Assembly (NCBI RefSeq): GCF_013912005.1
Contig: NZ_JACESB010000010.1
Coordinates: forward strand, 27,229-91,228
Source of the DNA: Brevundimonas sp.
GTDB taxonomy: Bacteria; Pseudomonadota; Alphaproteobacteria; Caulobacterales; Caulobacteraceae
Direction of reading: 5' to 3'
Length of the DNA: 64,000 nucleotides
Shown piece after piece: positions 16,513-28,148 of the stretch. Each line of letters opens with the position of its first letter. The first letter of the stretch is position 1. Under the pieces are notes generated by a model that was not told where the DNA came from, made no database searches, and worked only from the letters and a program-made list of their open reading frames with translations. Position numbers and translations under genes: made by a program.

Positions 16513-16815
16513 TCAGGCCGCCAGGGTCACCACGCCGGCGTCGATCCAGCGGCGCGCGGCCTTCTGGGCTTCGCTGATCTCCTCGCGATCCATCTCCTGG
16601 CTCATCTCGCGGCGGTAGACGCGCGCCTCGATGGAGCCCTTCATGGCCGCCAGGTTGAAGATCATGTGGGCCGAGACCCGGTCCATCGGGCAGCCGCCCT
16701 GGCCGGTCGAGTACATCATGCCCAGACGGAACAGGTCGTCGCCGCTCATGTCCGCGGTCGGCAGGGGCAGGCCCTGCTCCTCGCTGATCGCCGGCGCGTG
16801 TTCTTGCGCGTTCAT
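16513..16815 (-). CDS. Sel1-like repeat protein, small
   Basis: A 100-aa protein with one clear Sel1-type helical repeat: DLFRLGMMYSTGQGGCPMDR then AHMIFNLAAMKGSIEARVYR. The family usually ends with a helix of the form Ms.eeI.eAq..A..W, matched here by MSQEMDREEISEAQKAARRW. Small single-repeat proteins of this kind are common in Caulobacterales and are thought to mediate protein contacts; the partner is unknown. The ATG at 16815 is favoured over the GTG one codon upstream because GGGAGA stands eight bases before it. No signal peptide. It faces the hfsD-like gene tail to tail with a 21-base gap. Confidence 0.78.
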   Translation of the reverse strand: MNAQEHAPAISEEQGLPLPTADMSGDDLFRLGMMYSTGQGGCPMDRVSAHMIFNLAAMKGSIEARVYRREMSQEMDREEISEAQKAARRWIDAGVVTLAA

Positions 16816-17029
16816 CACCGTATCTCCCGAACCGGAGCCCTTCTGGCCCCGCCCTCTGACACGGATGAAATGCCCCGCGGATTGAAGTTAAAGTTAACAA
16901 CGAAGGCCGGATGGTACGAATTCAGACCCACGGGAGCGAATACTTCGCCGCTGTAAACACCTCTGAAATGCTTCGGTAATCTCCGCTTCACGCGGCCTAA
17001 CAAGGAGTCAGCGAGAGCTTGCGGACTGG

Positions 17030-17749
17030 TTACCGGCCTCTCTGGCCGAACAGCACCTTCCGCGCCTGCTCCGCCTCCTTGCCGGCGGCCGCCAGGTTGC
17101 GGCGGAGGTCGTCGCCGAGCGCCCGGCCCGCCCTGACCGCCGGCCGCGCGCCGACCCGTTCGCGCCACGCCTTCAGGTGGGGAAACTCCGCGAGATCCTG
17201 CCCCTGCAACGCCGGCAGGATCCACGGCCAGATCGTCATGTCGGCGATCGAATAGTCGCCGGCGACGAAGTCGCGGTCGCCGAGCCGGCGGTCCAGCACC
17301 CCGTAGAGCCGGTGCGCCTCATCGGTGTAGCGACGGACGCCGTAGGCCAGATGCCGCTGGTCGAGGGTCAGGGCCGGCGCATACTGGCGGAAGTGGTGCG
17401 TCTGGCCCGCCATGGGCCCCAGACCTCCGACCTGCCAGAACAGCCATTGATCAACCTCCGCCCGGCGCCGCGGCTCCTGCGGATAGTAGCGGCCCGACTT
17501 GAGGCCGAGGTACTGCAGGATCGCCCCCGACTCGAAGATCGACAGCGGCGCGCCGTCAGGTCCCTCCGGATCGACGATGGCGGGCATGCGGCCGTTCGGG
17601 CTGATGGCCTGGAAGTCCGGCGCGAACTGCTCGCCCGCGCCGATGTTCACAGGGCGCATCTCGTAGGGCAGGCCCATTTCCTCGAGCGCGATCGAGATCT
17701 TCCAGCCGTTCGGCGTGGGCCAGTACCAGAGCTGGATGGGGCGGGTCAT
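17030..17749 (-). CDS. Glutathione S-transferase, YfcG/Ure2-like
   Basis: A 239-aa two-domain GST. The N-terminal thioredoxin-fold domain opens IQLWYWPTPNGWKISIALEE, and SPNGRMPAIVDP is the cis-proline glutathione-binding loop; both are characteristic of the YfcG-type disulfide-bond reductases. The ESGAILQYL segment binds glutathione. The helical C-terminal domain contains DYSIADMTIWPWI, the conserved folding motif. The ATG at 17749 is chosen because AAGGAG lies five bases upstream and family similarity begins at once; the longer frame to 17860 has no family sequence. It likely acts in the cytoplasm in thiol/disulfide or peroxide metabolism. It is divergent from the first RcnB-like gene. Confidence 0.9.
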   Translation of the reverse strand: MTRPIQLWYWPTPNGWKISIALEEMGLPYEMRPVNIGAGEQFAPDFQAISPNGRMPAIVDPEGPDGAPLSIFESGAILQYLGLKSGRYYPQEPRRRAEVDQWLFWQVGGLGPMAGQTHHFRQYAPALTLDQRHLAYGVRRYTDEAHRLYGVLDRRLGDRDFVAGDYSIADMTIWPWILPALQGQDLAEFPHLKAWRERVGARPAVRAGRALGDDLRRNLAAAGKEAEQARKVLFGQRGR

Positions 17750-17904
17750 GGCGGCTCCTTTCGACCGGAAGTGGCCCTGCCGCCCCTCGCGCGCAACCGT
17801 AGCGGCCGGCGCCCCGTTCAGGGGCAGTTCATCCGCGGGCGGACATCGTTCGGCAGGCAAACCGGTCGGCCGCCTGTCGGGCTCCGGCCCGGAAGGAGAG
17901 TGAC

Positions 17905-18528
17905 ATGAACCGCTTCACGAGGGCCGCCGTCGTTGCACTGGCGCTGGCCACCACCGCCGCCCCGCTCGCCGCCGAGGCGCAGAGCCGCGGCGATCGCCGC
18001 GAATGGCGCCAGGACCGCCGCGAGGATCGGCGCGAGTACCGGCAGGACCGCCGCGAGGATCGGCGCGACTTCCGCCGCGAGCGCCGCGACGATCGCCGTG
18101 ACTGGCGCCGCGGCGAGTACGACAACCGGCGTGACTACCGTCAGGATCGTCGCGAGGACCGGCGGGACTTCCGGCGCGAGCGTCGCGACGACCGGCGCGA
18201 CTTCCGCCAGGAGCGCCGCTGGGACCGCAACAACAGGGACTGGTGGCGCGGCCGCAGCGACTTCCGCGACTACCGCGGCGCCCGTCACGGCTACTGGTAC
18301 GCGCCGAGCTACGGCTACTACCGGGTGGAGCCGCGCTATTACGGCTATCGCTGGCAGCGGGGCGGCTACCTCCCGCCGGCCTACCGCGGCTATTACGTCC
18401 GCGACCCGTACGTCTACGGCCTGCGCCCGGCGCCCCGCGGCTACCGCTATGTGCACGCCGGCGACGACATCGTGCTGATCGCCATCGCCACCGGGCTGAT
18501 CGCCAGCGTTCTGTACGACGTCTTCTAG
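17905..18528 (+). CDS. RcnB-family periplasmic protein with Asp/Arg repeats (copy 1)
   Basis: A 207-aa secreted protein. A signal peptide (about residues 1-24, ending PLAAEAQ) is followed by about 90 residues of low-complexity [14 protein letters not shown] repeats. A C-terminal RcnB-like domain has [34 protein letters not shown] and a hydrophobic tail. RcnB of E. coli is a periplasmic nickel/cobalt homeostasis factor, but most alphaproteobacterial members have no known role. The RBS GGAAGGAGAG precedes the ATG by about six bases. A strong terminator follows. A second, longer paralogue lies 153 bases downstream on the same strand, suggesting local duplication. Confidence 0.83.
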   Translation: MNRFTRAAVVALALATTAAPLAAEAQSRGDRREWRQDRREDRREYRQDRREDRRDFRRERRDDRRDWRRGEYDNRRDYRQDRREDRRDFRRERRDDRRDFRQERRWDRNNRDWWRGRSDFRDYRGARHGYWYAPSYGYYRVEPRYYGYRWQRGGYLPPAYRGYYVRDPYVYGLRPAPRGYRYVHAGDDIVLIAIATGLIASVLYDVF

Positions 18529-18552
18529 GCGAGACCCGCTCGCGCCGACCCG

Positions 18553-18583
18553 AACGCCCCGCGGTTCCGCCGCGGGGCGTTTC
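18553..18583 (+). terminator. Intrinsic terminator after RcnB-like copy 1
   Basis: A perfect 12-bp stem (AACGCCCCGCGG at 18553-18564 with CCGCGGGGCGTT at 18570-18581, loop TTCCG) is followed by a short T run. It separates the two RcnB-like genes into independent transcripts. Confidence 0.82.
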
Positions 18584-18681
18584 TGCATGCATATCCATGC
18601 CGCCGTTCAGTCCCGGTTCAGCCTGCGCCGACGAGGCTTTCCACAAGCCGTCTGACAGGGGCGTGCGGAGAACATACGAGA

Positions 18682-19593
18682 ATGAAACGCTCATTGATGG
18701 TTGCAGCGGCGATCGCGTCCTTCGTCGTCCCCGCCGCCGCGCCGTTGACCGTCCTCGCCCAGGACGGGGAACACCGGGGCGGGCGCCGCGGCGCCGCCCT
18801 GCAGAACGGGGCGGAGGAAAGGGTCCAGCGGCAGGCGGAAGCCCGCCCGGAACGCCCCCGCCCCCCGCGCGCGGAACCGCCGCGTCAGGAACGTCGGGAG
18901 GACCGGCAGGAACGCCGCGAGGAACGGCGGGACGATCGCCAGGAGCGGCGCGAGGACCGGCGGGGGCAGCGGGCCGATCGTCCGACCCCGCCGCCCCAGT
19001 GGCGACAGGACCGGCAGGAGCGTCGCGAAGACCGTCGGGACGACCGCCAGGAGCGCCGCGAGGACCGGCGCGACGACCGGCAGGACCGCCGCGAGGGCAG
19101 GCCCGAAGACCGGCAGGAGCGCCGCGAGTGGCGTCAGGATCGCCGCGAGGATCGCCGCGACTGGCGTCAGGACCGGCGTGAGGACCGGCGTGAGGACCGG
19201 CGCGAGCGACGGGAAGACCGGCGTGAGTACCGGGAATTCCGCAACCGCTTCAACGCCGATCACTGGCGTCGGGACTGGAACCGCCGGCACGGACGCGACT
19301 GGTGGCGGCACGACCGTCGCTGGCGGGGCTTCTCCGGGGTCCGGATCGGCTTCTATTTCGCGCCGGGCCACGGCTACTACAGCGTTCCCCGCAGCTACTG
19401 GGGCCAGCGCTGGCATGCCGGCCAGTACCTGCCCTCGATCTTCTGGCGCTACCGCCTCGACGACTGGCGGACCTACGGCCTCGGCTATCCGCCGGTCGGG
19501 ACGCGCTGGGTGCTCGTCGACAACCACATCTATCTGATCGACGAGTTCGACGGCTACATCATCGAGGTCGTGTACGACGCCTGGAGCTGGTAG
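18682..19593 (+). CDS. RcnB-family periplasmic protein with long Asp/Arg/Glu repeat (copy 2)
   Basis: A 303-aa secreted paralogue of the upstream gene. The signal peptide spans residues 1-26 (ending TVLAQ). A charged segment from about 60 to 185 is built from DRQERRE, DRRD and WRQDRRE units with a Pro-rich start. The RcnB-like domain then has YFAPGHGYYSVPRSYWG, WHAGQYLPSIFW, DWRTYGLGYPPVGTRWV and NHIYLIDEFDGYI. The repeat is about 35 residues longer than in copy 1. The alternating charges predict an extended or single-alpha-helix periplasmic spacer. Function is unknown beyond family membership. It ends 18 bases before a strong terminator. Confidence 0.83.
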   Translation: MKRSLMVAAAIASFVVPAAAPLTVLAQDGEHRGGRRGAALQNGAEERVQRQAEARPERPRPPRAEPPRQERREDRQERREERRDDRQERREDRRGQRADRPTPPPQWRQDRQERREDRRDDRQERREDRRDDRQDRREGRPEDRQERREWRQDRREDRRDWRQDRREDRREDRRERREDRREYREFRNRFNADHWRRDWNRRHGRDWWRHDRRWRGFSGVRIGFYFAPGHGYYSVPRSYWGQRWHAGQYLPSIFWRYRLDDWRTYGLGYPPVGTRWVLVDNHIYLIDEFDGYIIEVVYDAWSW

Positions 19594-19611
19594 TCCGTCA
19601 GGACACGGAGT

Positions 19612-19651
19612 GAACGCCGGCCGGGCAGGCGCCCGGCCGGCGTTCTTCTTT
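19612..19651 (+). terminator. Strong intrinsic terminator after RcnB-like copy 2
   Basis: A perfect 15-bp stem (19612-19626 with 19631-19645, loop AGGC) is followed by TTCTTT. It isolates the RcnB-like gene from ppk1. Confidence 0.88.
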
Positions 19652-19697
19652 CCGACGCAAGGTTGCGGACGCCCGCGCGCCGCGTCAGAACCGCTGC

Positions 19698-21923
19698 ATG
19701 AGCGATGCGGCGATCGGCGACACCACCTCGGGTGCGGAGGTCCCCTCCTCCCGCGCCCCCCAGTTGCAGCTGTCGGAAGAGCTGATGGCTTCGCCGACGC
19801 GGTTCTTCAATCGCGAGATCTCGTGGCTGGCGTTCAATGGCCGGGTGCTGGAGGAGGTCGCCAACGCGGCTCACCCGCTGCTGGAGCGCCTGCGCTTCCT
19901 GTCCATCTCGGCGAACAACCTCGACGAATTCTTCATGACCCGCGTCGCCGGCCTCAAGGGCCAGGTGCGGGAGCGGGTGCGCGTCGTCTCGGCCGACGGC
20001 CTGACCCCGAGCGAGACCCTGGATCGCGTCAACCGCGCCGCGGGCGGCCTGATGACGGAACAGCAGCGGCACTGGCGCCGGCTGCGCAAGGAGCTGGCGG
20101 CCGCCGGCATCGAGGTGGTGGACGCGAGCCGCATCACCCGGACGGAACGGGAACGGCTGGAGCCCGAGTTCCTGACCCAGCTCTTCGCCGTGCTGACGCC
20201 CATGGCCATCGACCCGGCGCACCCGTTCCCCTTCCTGCCCAACCTCGGCTTCTCGCTCGCGCTCAAGGTCAAGCGACGGTCGGATCGCCGGATCCTGTAC
20301 GCCCTGGTGCCGGTGCCGACGCAGGTGAAGCGCTTCTGGCCGTTGCCCACGGACGGGCGATCCAAGCCTGGGCGCAAGCGGTTTGTGACCCTCGAGAGCC
20401 TGCTGACCCTGTTCATCGACCACCTGTTCCCCGGCTGCGACGTGCTGGAGCGGGGCGTGTTCCGGCTGATCCGGGACAGCGACATCGAGATCGAGGAGGA
20501 GGCGGAGGACCTCGTCATGGAGTTCGAGGAGGCCCTCAAGCAGCGCCGCCTCGGCTCGGTCGTGCGCATCAAGATCGAGGCCTCCATGCCCGACGATCTG
20601 CGCACCTTCATCACCGACCAGCTGATGGCGGCGCCGGAGGACATCGTCCTCGTCGACGGCATGCTCGGCCTGGCCCAGCTGTCCGAATTGATCCCCGGCG
20701 GCCATCCCGACCTGAAGTTCCCCGGCTACGAGCCGCGCTACCCGGAGCGGGTCCGCGACCACGGCGGCGACATCTTCGCCGCTGTCCGCGAGAAGGACAT
20801 GCTGATCCACCACCCGTTCGAGAGCTTCGACGTGGTGGTCCAGTTTCTCCGCCAGGCGGCGCGCGATCCGAACGTCATCGCCATCAAGCAGACCCTCTAC
20901 CGGACCTCCCGCGACAGCCCGATCGTGGCCGCGCTGATCGAGGCGGCGGAGAACGGCAAGAACGTCACGGCGCTCGTGGAGCTCAAGGCGCGGTTCGACG
21001 AGGAGGCCAACCTGCGCTGGGCCCGGGCCATGGAGCGCGCCGGGGTCCATGTCGTCTTCGGCTTCGTCGAGTACAAGACCCACGCCAAGCTCAGCGTCGT
21101 GGTCCGGCGCGAGGGCGACGGGCTGAAGACCTACTGCCACTTCGGCACCGGCAACTATCACCCGATCACCGCGCGCATCTACACGGACCTCAGCCTGTTC
21201 AGCAGCGATCCGGTGCTGGCCCGCGACGCCGCCCGGGTGTTCAACTACATCACCGGCTACGCCCAGCCCGACGAGCTGGAGGCCCTGGTCGTCTCGCCCC
21301 TGAACATGAAGCAGACGCTGATCGACCTGATCGGCCGGGAGATGACCGCCGCCGCCCAGGGCAAGCCGGCGGCGATCTGGGCCAAGATGAACGCCCTCGT
21401 CGACCCGGAGATCATCGACGCCCTGTATCGCGCCAGCCAGTGGGGCGTGCGCATCGAGCTGGTGGTGCGCGGCATCTGCTGCCTGCGCCCGGGCGTCGAG
21501 GGCCTCAGCGAGAACATCCGGGTCAAGTCGATCGTCGGCCGCTTCCTCGAGCACAGCCGCATCGTCGCCTTCGCCAACGGGCGCGACCTGCCCAACGACC
21601 GGGCGAAGCTGTTCATCTCGTCCGCCGACTGGATGCCCCGCAACCTGGATCGCCGGGTCGAACTGATGACCCCGGTGCGCAACGCCACCGTCCACGACCA
21701 GGTGCTGGACCAGATCATGGTCGCCAATCTCAAGGACGACGCCCAGAGCTGGCTCCTCGAGCCTGACGGGACCTACCGCCGGGTGGCTCCGCTGGATCCG
21801 GAGCGGCCGTTCTCCGCCCACCGCTACTTCATGACCAACCCCAGCCTCTCGGGCCGGGGCCGCAAGGTGAAGACCCTGCCCGGACAGCTGCGCTACGAAC
21901 GGCCCGAGCGGAAGCCGGCCTGA
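19698..21923 (+). CDS. ppk1: Polyphosphate kinase 1
   Basis: A 741-aa enzyme that polymerises the gamma-phosphate of ATP into polyphosphate. The N-terminal domain begins [19 protein letters not shown]. The head domain follows, then two phospholipase-D-like catalytic domains. [20 protein letters not shown] contains the phospho-histidine expected in the HxGTGN motif, and [11 protein letters not shown] and [15 protein letters not shown] are conserved PPK1 blocks. Length fits the family (about 690-740). The ATG at 19698 precedes the start of similarity by about 30 residues. It is coupled to ppx: the TGA and next ATG share one base (TGATG). The pair controls the cell's polyphosphate level. Confidence 0.96.
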   Translation: MSDAAIGDTTSGAEVPSSRAPQLQLSEELMASPTRFFNREISWLAFNGRVLEEVANAAHPLLERLRFLSISANNLDEFFMTRVAGLKGQVRERVRVVSADGLTPSETLDRVNRAAGGLMTEQQRHWRRLRKELAAAGIEVVDASRITRTERERLEPEFLTQLFAVLTPMAIDPAHPFPFLPNLGFSLALKVKRRSDRRILYALVPVPTQVKRFWPLPTDGRSKPGRKRFVTLESLLTLFIDHLFPGCDVLERGVFRLIRDSDIEIEEEAEDLVMEFEEALKQRRLGSVVRIKIEASMPDDLRTFITDQLMAAPEDIVLVDGMLGLAQLSELIPGGHPDLKFPGYEPRYPERVRDHGGDIFAAVREKDMLIHHPFESFDVVVQFLRQAARDPNVIAIKQTLYRTSRDSPIVAALIEAAENGKNVTALVELKARFDEEANLRWARAMERAGVHVVFGFVEYKTHAKLSVVVRREGDGLKTYCHFGTGNYHPITARIYTDLSLFSSDPVLARDAARVFNYITGYAQPDELEALVVSPLNMKQTLIDLIGREMTAAAQGKPAAIWAKMNALVDPEIIDALYRASQWGVRIELVVRGICCLRPGVEGLSENIRVKSIVGRFLEHSRIVAFANGRDLPNDRAKLFISSADWMPRNLDRRVELMTPVRNATVHDQVLDQIMVANLKDDAQSWLLEPDGTYRRVAPLDPERPFSAHRYFMTNPSLSGRGRKVKTLPGQLRYERPERKPA

Positions 21924-23425
21924 TGCCCGAGCTCGCCCCGGCGGTCGCCCCGCCGCACGACATCGCGGCCATCGACATCGGCTCGAACTCGGTCCGGCTG
22001 GTGCTGTACCGGCTGGAGGGCCGGGCGATCTGGACGGTCTTCAACGAGAAGGTGCTGGCCGGCCTGGGCCGCGACCTGCCGCGGACGGGATGCCTCTCCG
22101 CCGACGGCGTCGAACAGGCCGTCGTGGCGCTCAAGCGCTTCGCCGCCGTCATCGAGGGGGTCCGGCCCGCCCACGCCTTCGTCGCCGCCACCGCGGCCGT
22201 GCGGGAGGCCGAGGACGGCACGGCCTTCTGCGAGCGGATCGCCGCCGAGACCGGGCTCGTCATCCGCGTCCTGTCGGGCGAGGCCGAGGCCCGCTACGCC
22301 GGGCTCGGCGTCGTCGCCGGCATTCCCGACGCGCATGGCGTGGCGGGCGACCTCGGCGGCTCCAGCCTGGAGCTGGTCCGCGTCGAGGAGGGGCGGATCA
22401 GCCCCGGGGTGACCCTGCCGCTCGGGCCGTTCGCCATGGGCGACCTGCGCCACCTCGATCTCCCCGCCCGGCAGGCCGAGGTCGCGCGCCGCCTGAAGCC
22501 GGCGGAGGCGTTCGCCACGGACACCCTCTATGCGGTCGGCGGCGCCTGGCGCACCCTCGCCCAGGCGCACATGAGCCTGAGCGGCTATCCCCTCCACGTG
22601 GTGCACCAGTTCCGGCTCGGCGCCGCCGAAGCCCGCGAGACGGCGCGCCTGATCGCCCGCCAGTCGAAAGGCTCGCTGGAGAAGTGGCCCGGGCTGACGA
22701 AGAAGCGGGCCGAGACCCTCCCCCACGCGGCCTTGGTGCTGGAGGCGCTGATCGAGCGCCTCGGGCTGAAGCAGATCGTGCTCTCCGCCTGGGGCGTGCG
22801 CGAGGGCCTGCTGTTCGAATCGCTCGACGCCGACACCGCCGCCGCCGACCCCCTGCTCGCGGGGTGCTCCGCGCTCGGCGCGCGGCAGGGGATCTCCCCC
22901 ACCCTGCCCGGGGCCCTCCACGCCTGGGTGGAGCCGGTGCTCGGCGGCCTGGCGCCGTCGTTCGACCGCGCCCGCGACTCGGTTCTGATCGACGCCGCCT
23001 GCCGGCTCGCCGACGTCGGGGCCCGGCTGCACCCGGACCACCGGGTGGAGCTGGCCTTCGACCAGGTGCTCCGCGCCCCGGTGCCGGGCCAGACCCACGC
23101 CGAGCGGGCCTGGCTGGCGACGGCGGTCAACGCCCGCTACGGCGGTCCCTCGGCCACGCCCGAGCCGGCGACCGTGGAACGTCTGCTGACGGACGAGCAA
23201 CGGCAGGGGGCGCGCGCCGCCGGGCTCGCCATCCGGCTGGCCTGCGATCTCTCCGGTCGCTCGCCGCAGCTCCTGGTCAACGCCCGCGCCGGCGTGCGGG
23301 ACGGACGGCTGGTGCTGTCCGCCGCCGAGGGCTACGCCGACGTGCTGCTGGGCGAGCAGACGCGGCGGCGCGGCAAGGCCCTGGCCGAGGCCATGGGGCT
23401 GAAGCTGGACATCGAGGCGGGCTGA
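21923..23425 (+). CDS. ppx: Exopolyphosphatase (Ppx/GppA family)
   Basis: A 500-aa ASKHA-fold phosphatase that releases phosphate from polyphosphate ends, and possibly hydrolyses pppGpp. AAIDIGSNSVRLVLYRLEG is the phosphate-1 motif, ATAAVREAEDG the family block with catalytic Glu nearby, and GDLGGSSLELVRVEEG the phosphate-2 motif. SAWGVREGLLFESL is a strong C-terminal Ppx signature. It starts directly at the ppk1 stop (TGATG). The C-terminal third (about 330-500) is an HD-like helical domain of the long Ppx type. Confidence 0.95.
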   Translation: MPELAPAVAPPHDIAAIDIGSNSVRLVLYRLEGRAIWTVFNEKVLAGLGRDLPRTGCLSADGVEQAVVALKRFAAVIEGVRPAHAFVAATAAVREAEDGTAFCERIAAETGLVIRVLSGEAEARYAGLGVVAGIPDAHGVAGDLGGSSLELVRVEEGRISPGVTLPLGPFAMGDLRHLDLPARQAEVARRLKPAEAFATDTLYAVGGAWRTLAQAHMSLSGYPLHVVHQFRLGAAEARETARLIARQSKGSLEKWPGLTKKRAETLPHAALVLEALIERLGLKQIVLSAWGVREGLLFESLDADTAAADPLLAGCSALGARQGISPTLPGALHAWVEPVLGGLAPSFDRARDSVLIDAACRLADVGARLHPDHRVELAFDQVLRAPVPGQTHAERAWLATAVNARYGGPSATPEPATVERLLTDEQRQGARAAGLAIRLACDLSGRSPQLLVNARAGVRDGRLVLSAAEGYADVLLGEQTRRRGKALAEAMGLKLDIEAG

Positions 23426-23429
23426 GCCC

Positions 23430-23978
23430 TCAGTCGCCCATCCACCAGCGCAGGCGCACCGCCTGCGGGCGTGCGTCGCCGATCTTCAGCGAACCGGTCA
23501 GGACCGCGCTCTCGTCGCCGAGATTGCGCCGCGCCGTCGCCAGAGCGCCCTGGTCCAGACGGCCGTCGAACCGGACGAGGCCCAGTTTCGCAGAGCGGCC
23601 CTCGAAGCGCACCTGCACATCGCTGACCTCGTAGGAGGTCGGCAGCACCCGGGCGACATCGGCCGCGGCCTCGCCCGGCGCCGATCCGGCGGCGGAAGAG
23701 CCGGCCTTGTGGAACTGGAGCATGACCGGCGCGAAGCTCGCGCTGCGCTCGCCGGCCGCCCACGCCTGGAATTCCGGGGCCTGGCCGACGAAGACGTGGT
23801 CCAGCTTCCACGGGCCGGCGCGGACCTCGCCCATCGGCATGAAGTAGCCCGACAGGTCCCCGGCCGCGGCGTAGGTGAAGGCCGGCGCCGCGCCCGGGGC
23901 GCGGCCTTCCGACGGAGTCTCGCCGCACCCCGAGAGGGCGAGGGCGGCGACGGTGGCGATCAGGGCTGTGCGGTGCAT
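23430..23978 (-). CDS. Hypothetical lipoprotein, 182 aa
   Basis: A signal sequence MHRTALIATVAALALSGCGE carries the lipobox LSGC, so the protein is predicted lipidated at Cys18. The mature part is a beta-rich domain with no motif I recognise. It contains YFMPMGEVRAGPWKLDHVF and ends ARPQAVRLRWWMGD. The pattern of small charged strands and the final 'LTGSLKIG' resemble beta-sandwich envelope proteins. Its 3' end is 4 bases from the convergent ppx stop. The next minus-strand gene downstream is not coupled. Function unknown. Confidence 0.75.
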   Translation of the reverse strand: MHRTALIATVAALALSGCGETPSEGRAPGAAPAFTYAAAGDLSGYFMPMGEVRAGPWKLDHVFVGQAPEFQAWAAGERSASFAPVMLQFHKAGSSAAGSAPGEAAADVARVLPTSYEVSDVQVRFEGRSAKLGLVRFDGRLDQGALATARRNLGDESAVLTGSLKIGDARPQAVRLRWWMGD

Positions 23979-24012
23979 CGTCTGTCCGGAACGGCCGGGG
24001 GGCCGGCGTGAT

Positions 24013-24645
24013 CTAGGGAAGGTGCGCCAGCACCTTGAGCCAGTGGGCGGACTGACCGGCGTCGATGAGTTCGAACAGCGGGATGGCCAGCAGGAAGACG
24101 AGGCCGTCGCGGATCGTCAGCAGGAACAGGGACGGCCGGATGGTCAGCTCATCGGCATCGCGCCACAGGTCGAAGCGCGGCCAGAAGCGCGGGGTGCGAC
24201 GGGCGTAGGCGGCGTAGGCGGCGCCGAACTCGCGCTGCAGCCAGGCCTCTTCGCGCCGGACGGTGAAGTGGAACACCAGCATCGCCGCGAGCACGAAGGC
24301 GACGGCGATCGTCAGACTGCCGCTCTGCGCCCCGATGCCGAACGCGCCGAAGAAGCTGAAGACGTAAAGCGGGTTGCGGGTGATCGAATAGGGCCCGCGA
24401 TCCACCACCACGGCCTTCTTTCGCCCGCCGATGTAGAGGGTGCACCAGGCGCGGCCAACGATGGAGAACACGATGGCCGCCAGGCCCGCCGCCTCCACCG
24501 ATTCGTGCCAGGCGCCGTCCACGCCGCCGATCGACTGGCTCACCAGCGACAGGCCCAGCAACAGCAGCAGGGCCATGGCGACGGCGACCTTGCGCATCTT
24601 CTGGATGACGCCGAGGTCCAGGGCTTCGAATGGGGTCGGGTTCAT
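24013..24645 (-). CDS. Isoprenylcysteine carboxyl methyltransferase-family membrane protein
   Basis: A 210-aa polytopic membrane protein with about five helices. The ICMT/phospholipid methyltransferase motif is clear: RGPYSITRNPLYVFSFFGAF (G-x-Y...RNP.Y), then REEAWLQREFGAAYAAYARR, the ...EE..L...FG..Y..Y...V/T family C-terminal block. The family methylates lipids or prenyl-cysteines using SAM; the substrate here is unknown. The ATG at 24645 is preferred to the one 30 bases upstream because GCAGGAGG stands six bases before it. It is minus strand, between a lipoprotein and an M28 peptidase. Confidence 0.82.
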   Translation of the reverse strand: MNPTPFEALDLGVIQKMRKVAVAMALLLLLGLSLVSQSIGGVDGAWHESVEAAGLAAIVFSIVGRAWCTLYIGGRKKAVVVDRGPYSITRNPLYVFSFFGAFGIGAQSGSLTIAVAFVLAAMLVFHFTVRREEAWLQREFGAAYAAYARRTPRFWPRFDLWRDADELTIRPSLFLLTIRDGLVFLLAIPLFELIDAGQSAHWLKVLAHLP

Positions 24646-24722
24646 CGGCGCCTCCTGCGGCCAGCGAACGCTCAAACCTTGACCATTTCAAGCCTGTATC
24701 CGCCGGCTGCCGGCGTCGTCGC

Positions 24723-25679
24723 CTAGCGGTCGAGGCTCCGGTCCAGCGCCCGGAAGGCGTCGATCGACAGGCGCGTGGCGCTGACGAACACCTCCGGCGT
24801 GATCCGCTCGAAATCGTCCGACGGCCGATGGTAGTCCGGGTGGTAGTTCACGCCCAGATAGAGGAACGGCACGCCCGCCCGGTGGAAGGCCGCGTGGTCG
24901 GAGGCCTCGACCCAGTTGTCCTCGCCGGTGTCCTGCGGCGTGTCCTTGCCGAAAGCGAGGGCCACCGCCCCGTCGGTGGGGAGCGGCTCGAGGATCGGCC
25001 GGAGATCGGGATGCTGGTAGGTGCCGGTGACCCAGAGCTTGCCGTCCGTCTCCGCCCGCGCCGTCATGTCGAAGTTCAGGTTCAGGGCGATCGAAGCCAG
25101 CGGGACCGGCGGAGCCTCGACGAAATGCTTCGCCCCCAGCAGCCCGCGCTCCTCGCCATCCAGGGCGACCAGGATGACGCTGTGGTCCGGCGCCTGCCGC
25201 TTCAGCTCCGCGGCGAGGGCCAGCATGGTCGCCACGCCCGAGGCGTTGTCGTCGGCGCCGTTGTAGATCTGGCCGCCGGAGACGCCGACGTGGTCATAGT
25301 GGGCCGTGACCACGATGTAGCGGTCCGCCGCCCGCGTGCCCGGGATCACGCCGAGAATGTTGACGCCGTTGAAGGTGCGCGGCCCCTCGCGGGTGCGGCC
25401 GGTCATCTCCCAGGGCTGCAGCCGCCCCATCATCGGCGGCTGGACGCCGAGCGCCTCCAGCCGGCCGACGATGTAGTTCCGCGCCGCCTCGCCGCCGGCG
25501 GAGCCGGTGTCACGCCCCTGCATCTCGTCCGAGGCGAGGATCCGCACGTCCTCCAGCAGCTGGGCCTGGAAGGCGGGCGCGGTGGCCGACGGCGCCGGCG
25601 GGGCCCCGGCCGGAGCGGCGCAGGCCGCCAGCAGCAGGGCGACGGCGGCGGCGACGGGGGACGAACGGAACACGCGCAT
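24723..25679 (-). CDS. M28-family zinc aminopeptidase, lipoprotein
   Basis: A 318-aa exported peptidase. The signal peptide ends at LLLAACAAP, a lipobox with lipid-anchored Cys. The M28 zinc ligands are visible in order: VVTAHYDHVG (His, Asp), NGADDNASGVA (bridging Asp), LDGEERGLLG (catalytic Glu and ligand Glu), NFDMTARA (Asp) and EASDHAAFHRAG (last His). FLYLGVNYHPDYHRPSDDFE is the typical C-terminal loop. It probably degrades peptides at the periplasmic face of the envelope. Its promoter lies in the 129 bases shared with divergent ligA. Confidence 0.9.
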   Translation of the reverse strand: MRVFRSSPVAAAVALLLAACAAPAGAPPAPSATAPAFQAQLLEDVRILASDEMQGRDTGSAGGEAARNYIVGRLEALGVQPPMMGRLQPWEMTGRTREGPRTFNGVNILGVIPGTRAADRYIVVTAHYDHVGVSGGQIYNGADDNASGVATMLALAAELKRQAPDHSVILVALDGEERGLLGAKHFVEAPPVPLASIALNLNFDMTARAETDGKLWVTGTYQHPDLRPILEPLPTDGAVALAFGKDTPQDTGEDNWVEASDHAAFHRAGVPFLYLGVNYHPDYHRPSDDFERITPEVFVSATRLSIDAFRALDRSLDR

Positions 25680-25781
25680 GGGGACTCCTCGGCAGGCGGC
25701 GACGCTAGCCGCCCGCGCCCCGCCCGTCAGATTAACTCTCTGTCATGACGGCGGGCGCCGCGACGCGGCGGCCGATGCTAG

Positions 25782-28148
<2,367 letters not shown>

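Noticed and set aside
16888-16897. TTAA-AG-TTAA as a CtrA box upstream of the Sel1-like gene
   Set aside because: Spacing is two bases rather than seven; AT-rich by chance or part of an ordinary promoter.
18000-19230. Regular repeats in the RcnB-like genes as a CRISPR array
   Set aside because: The repeats are in frame, encode DRRE/DRQERRE units, vary in length and have no unique spacers.
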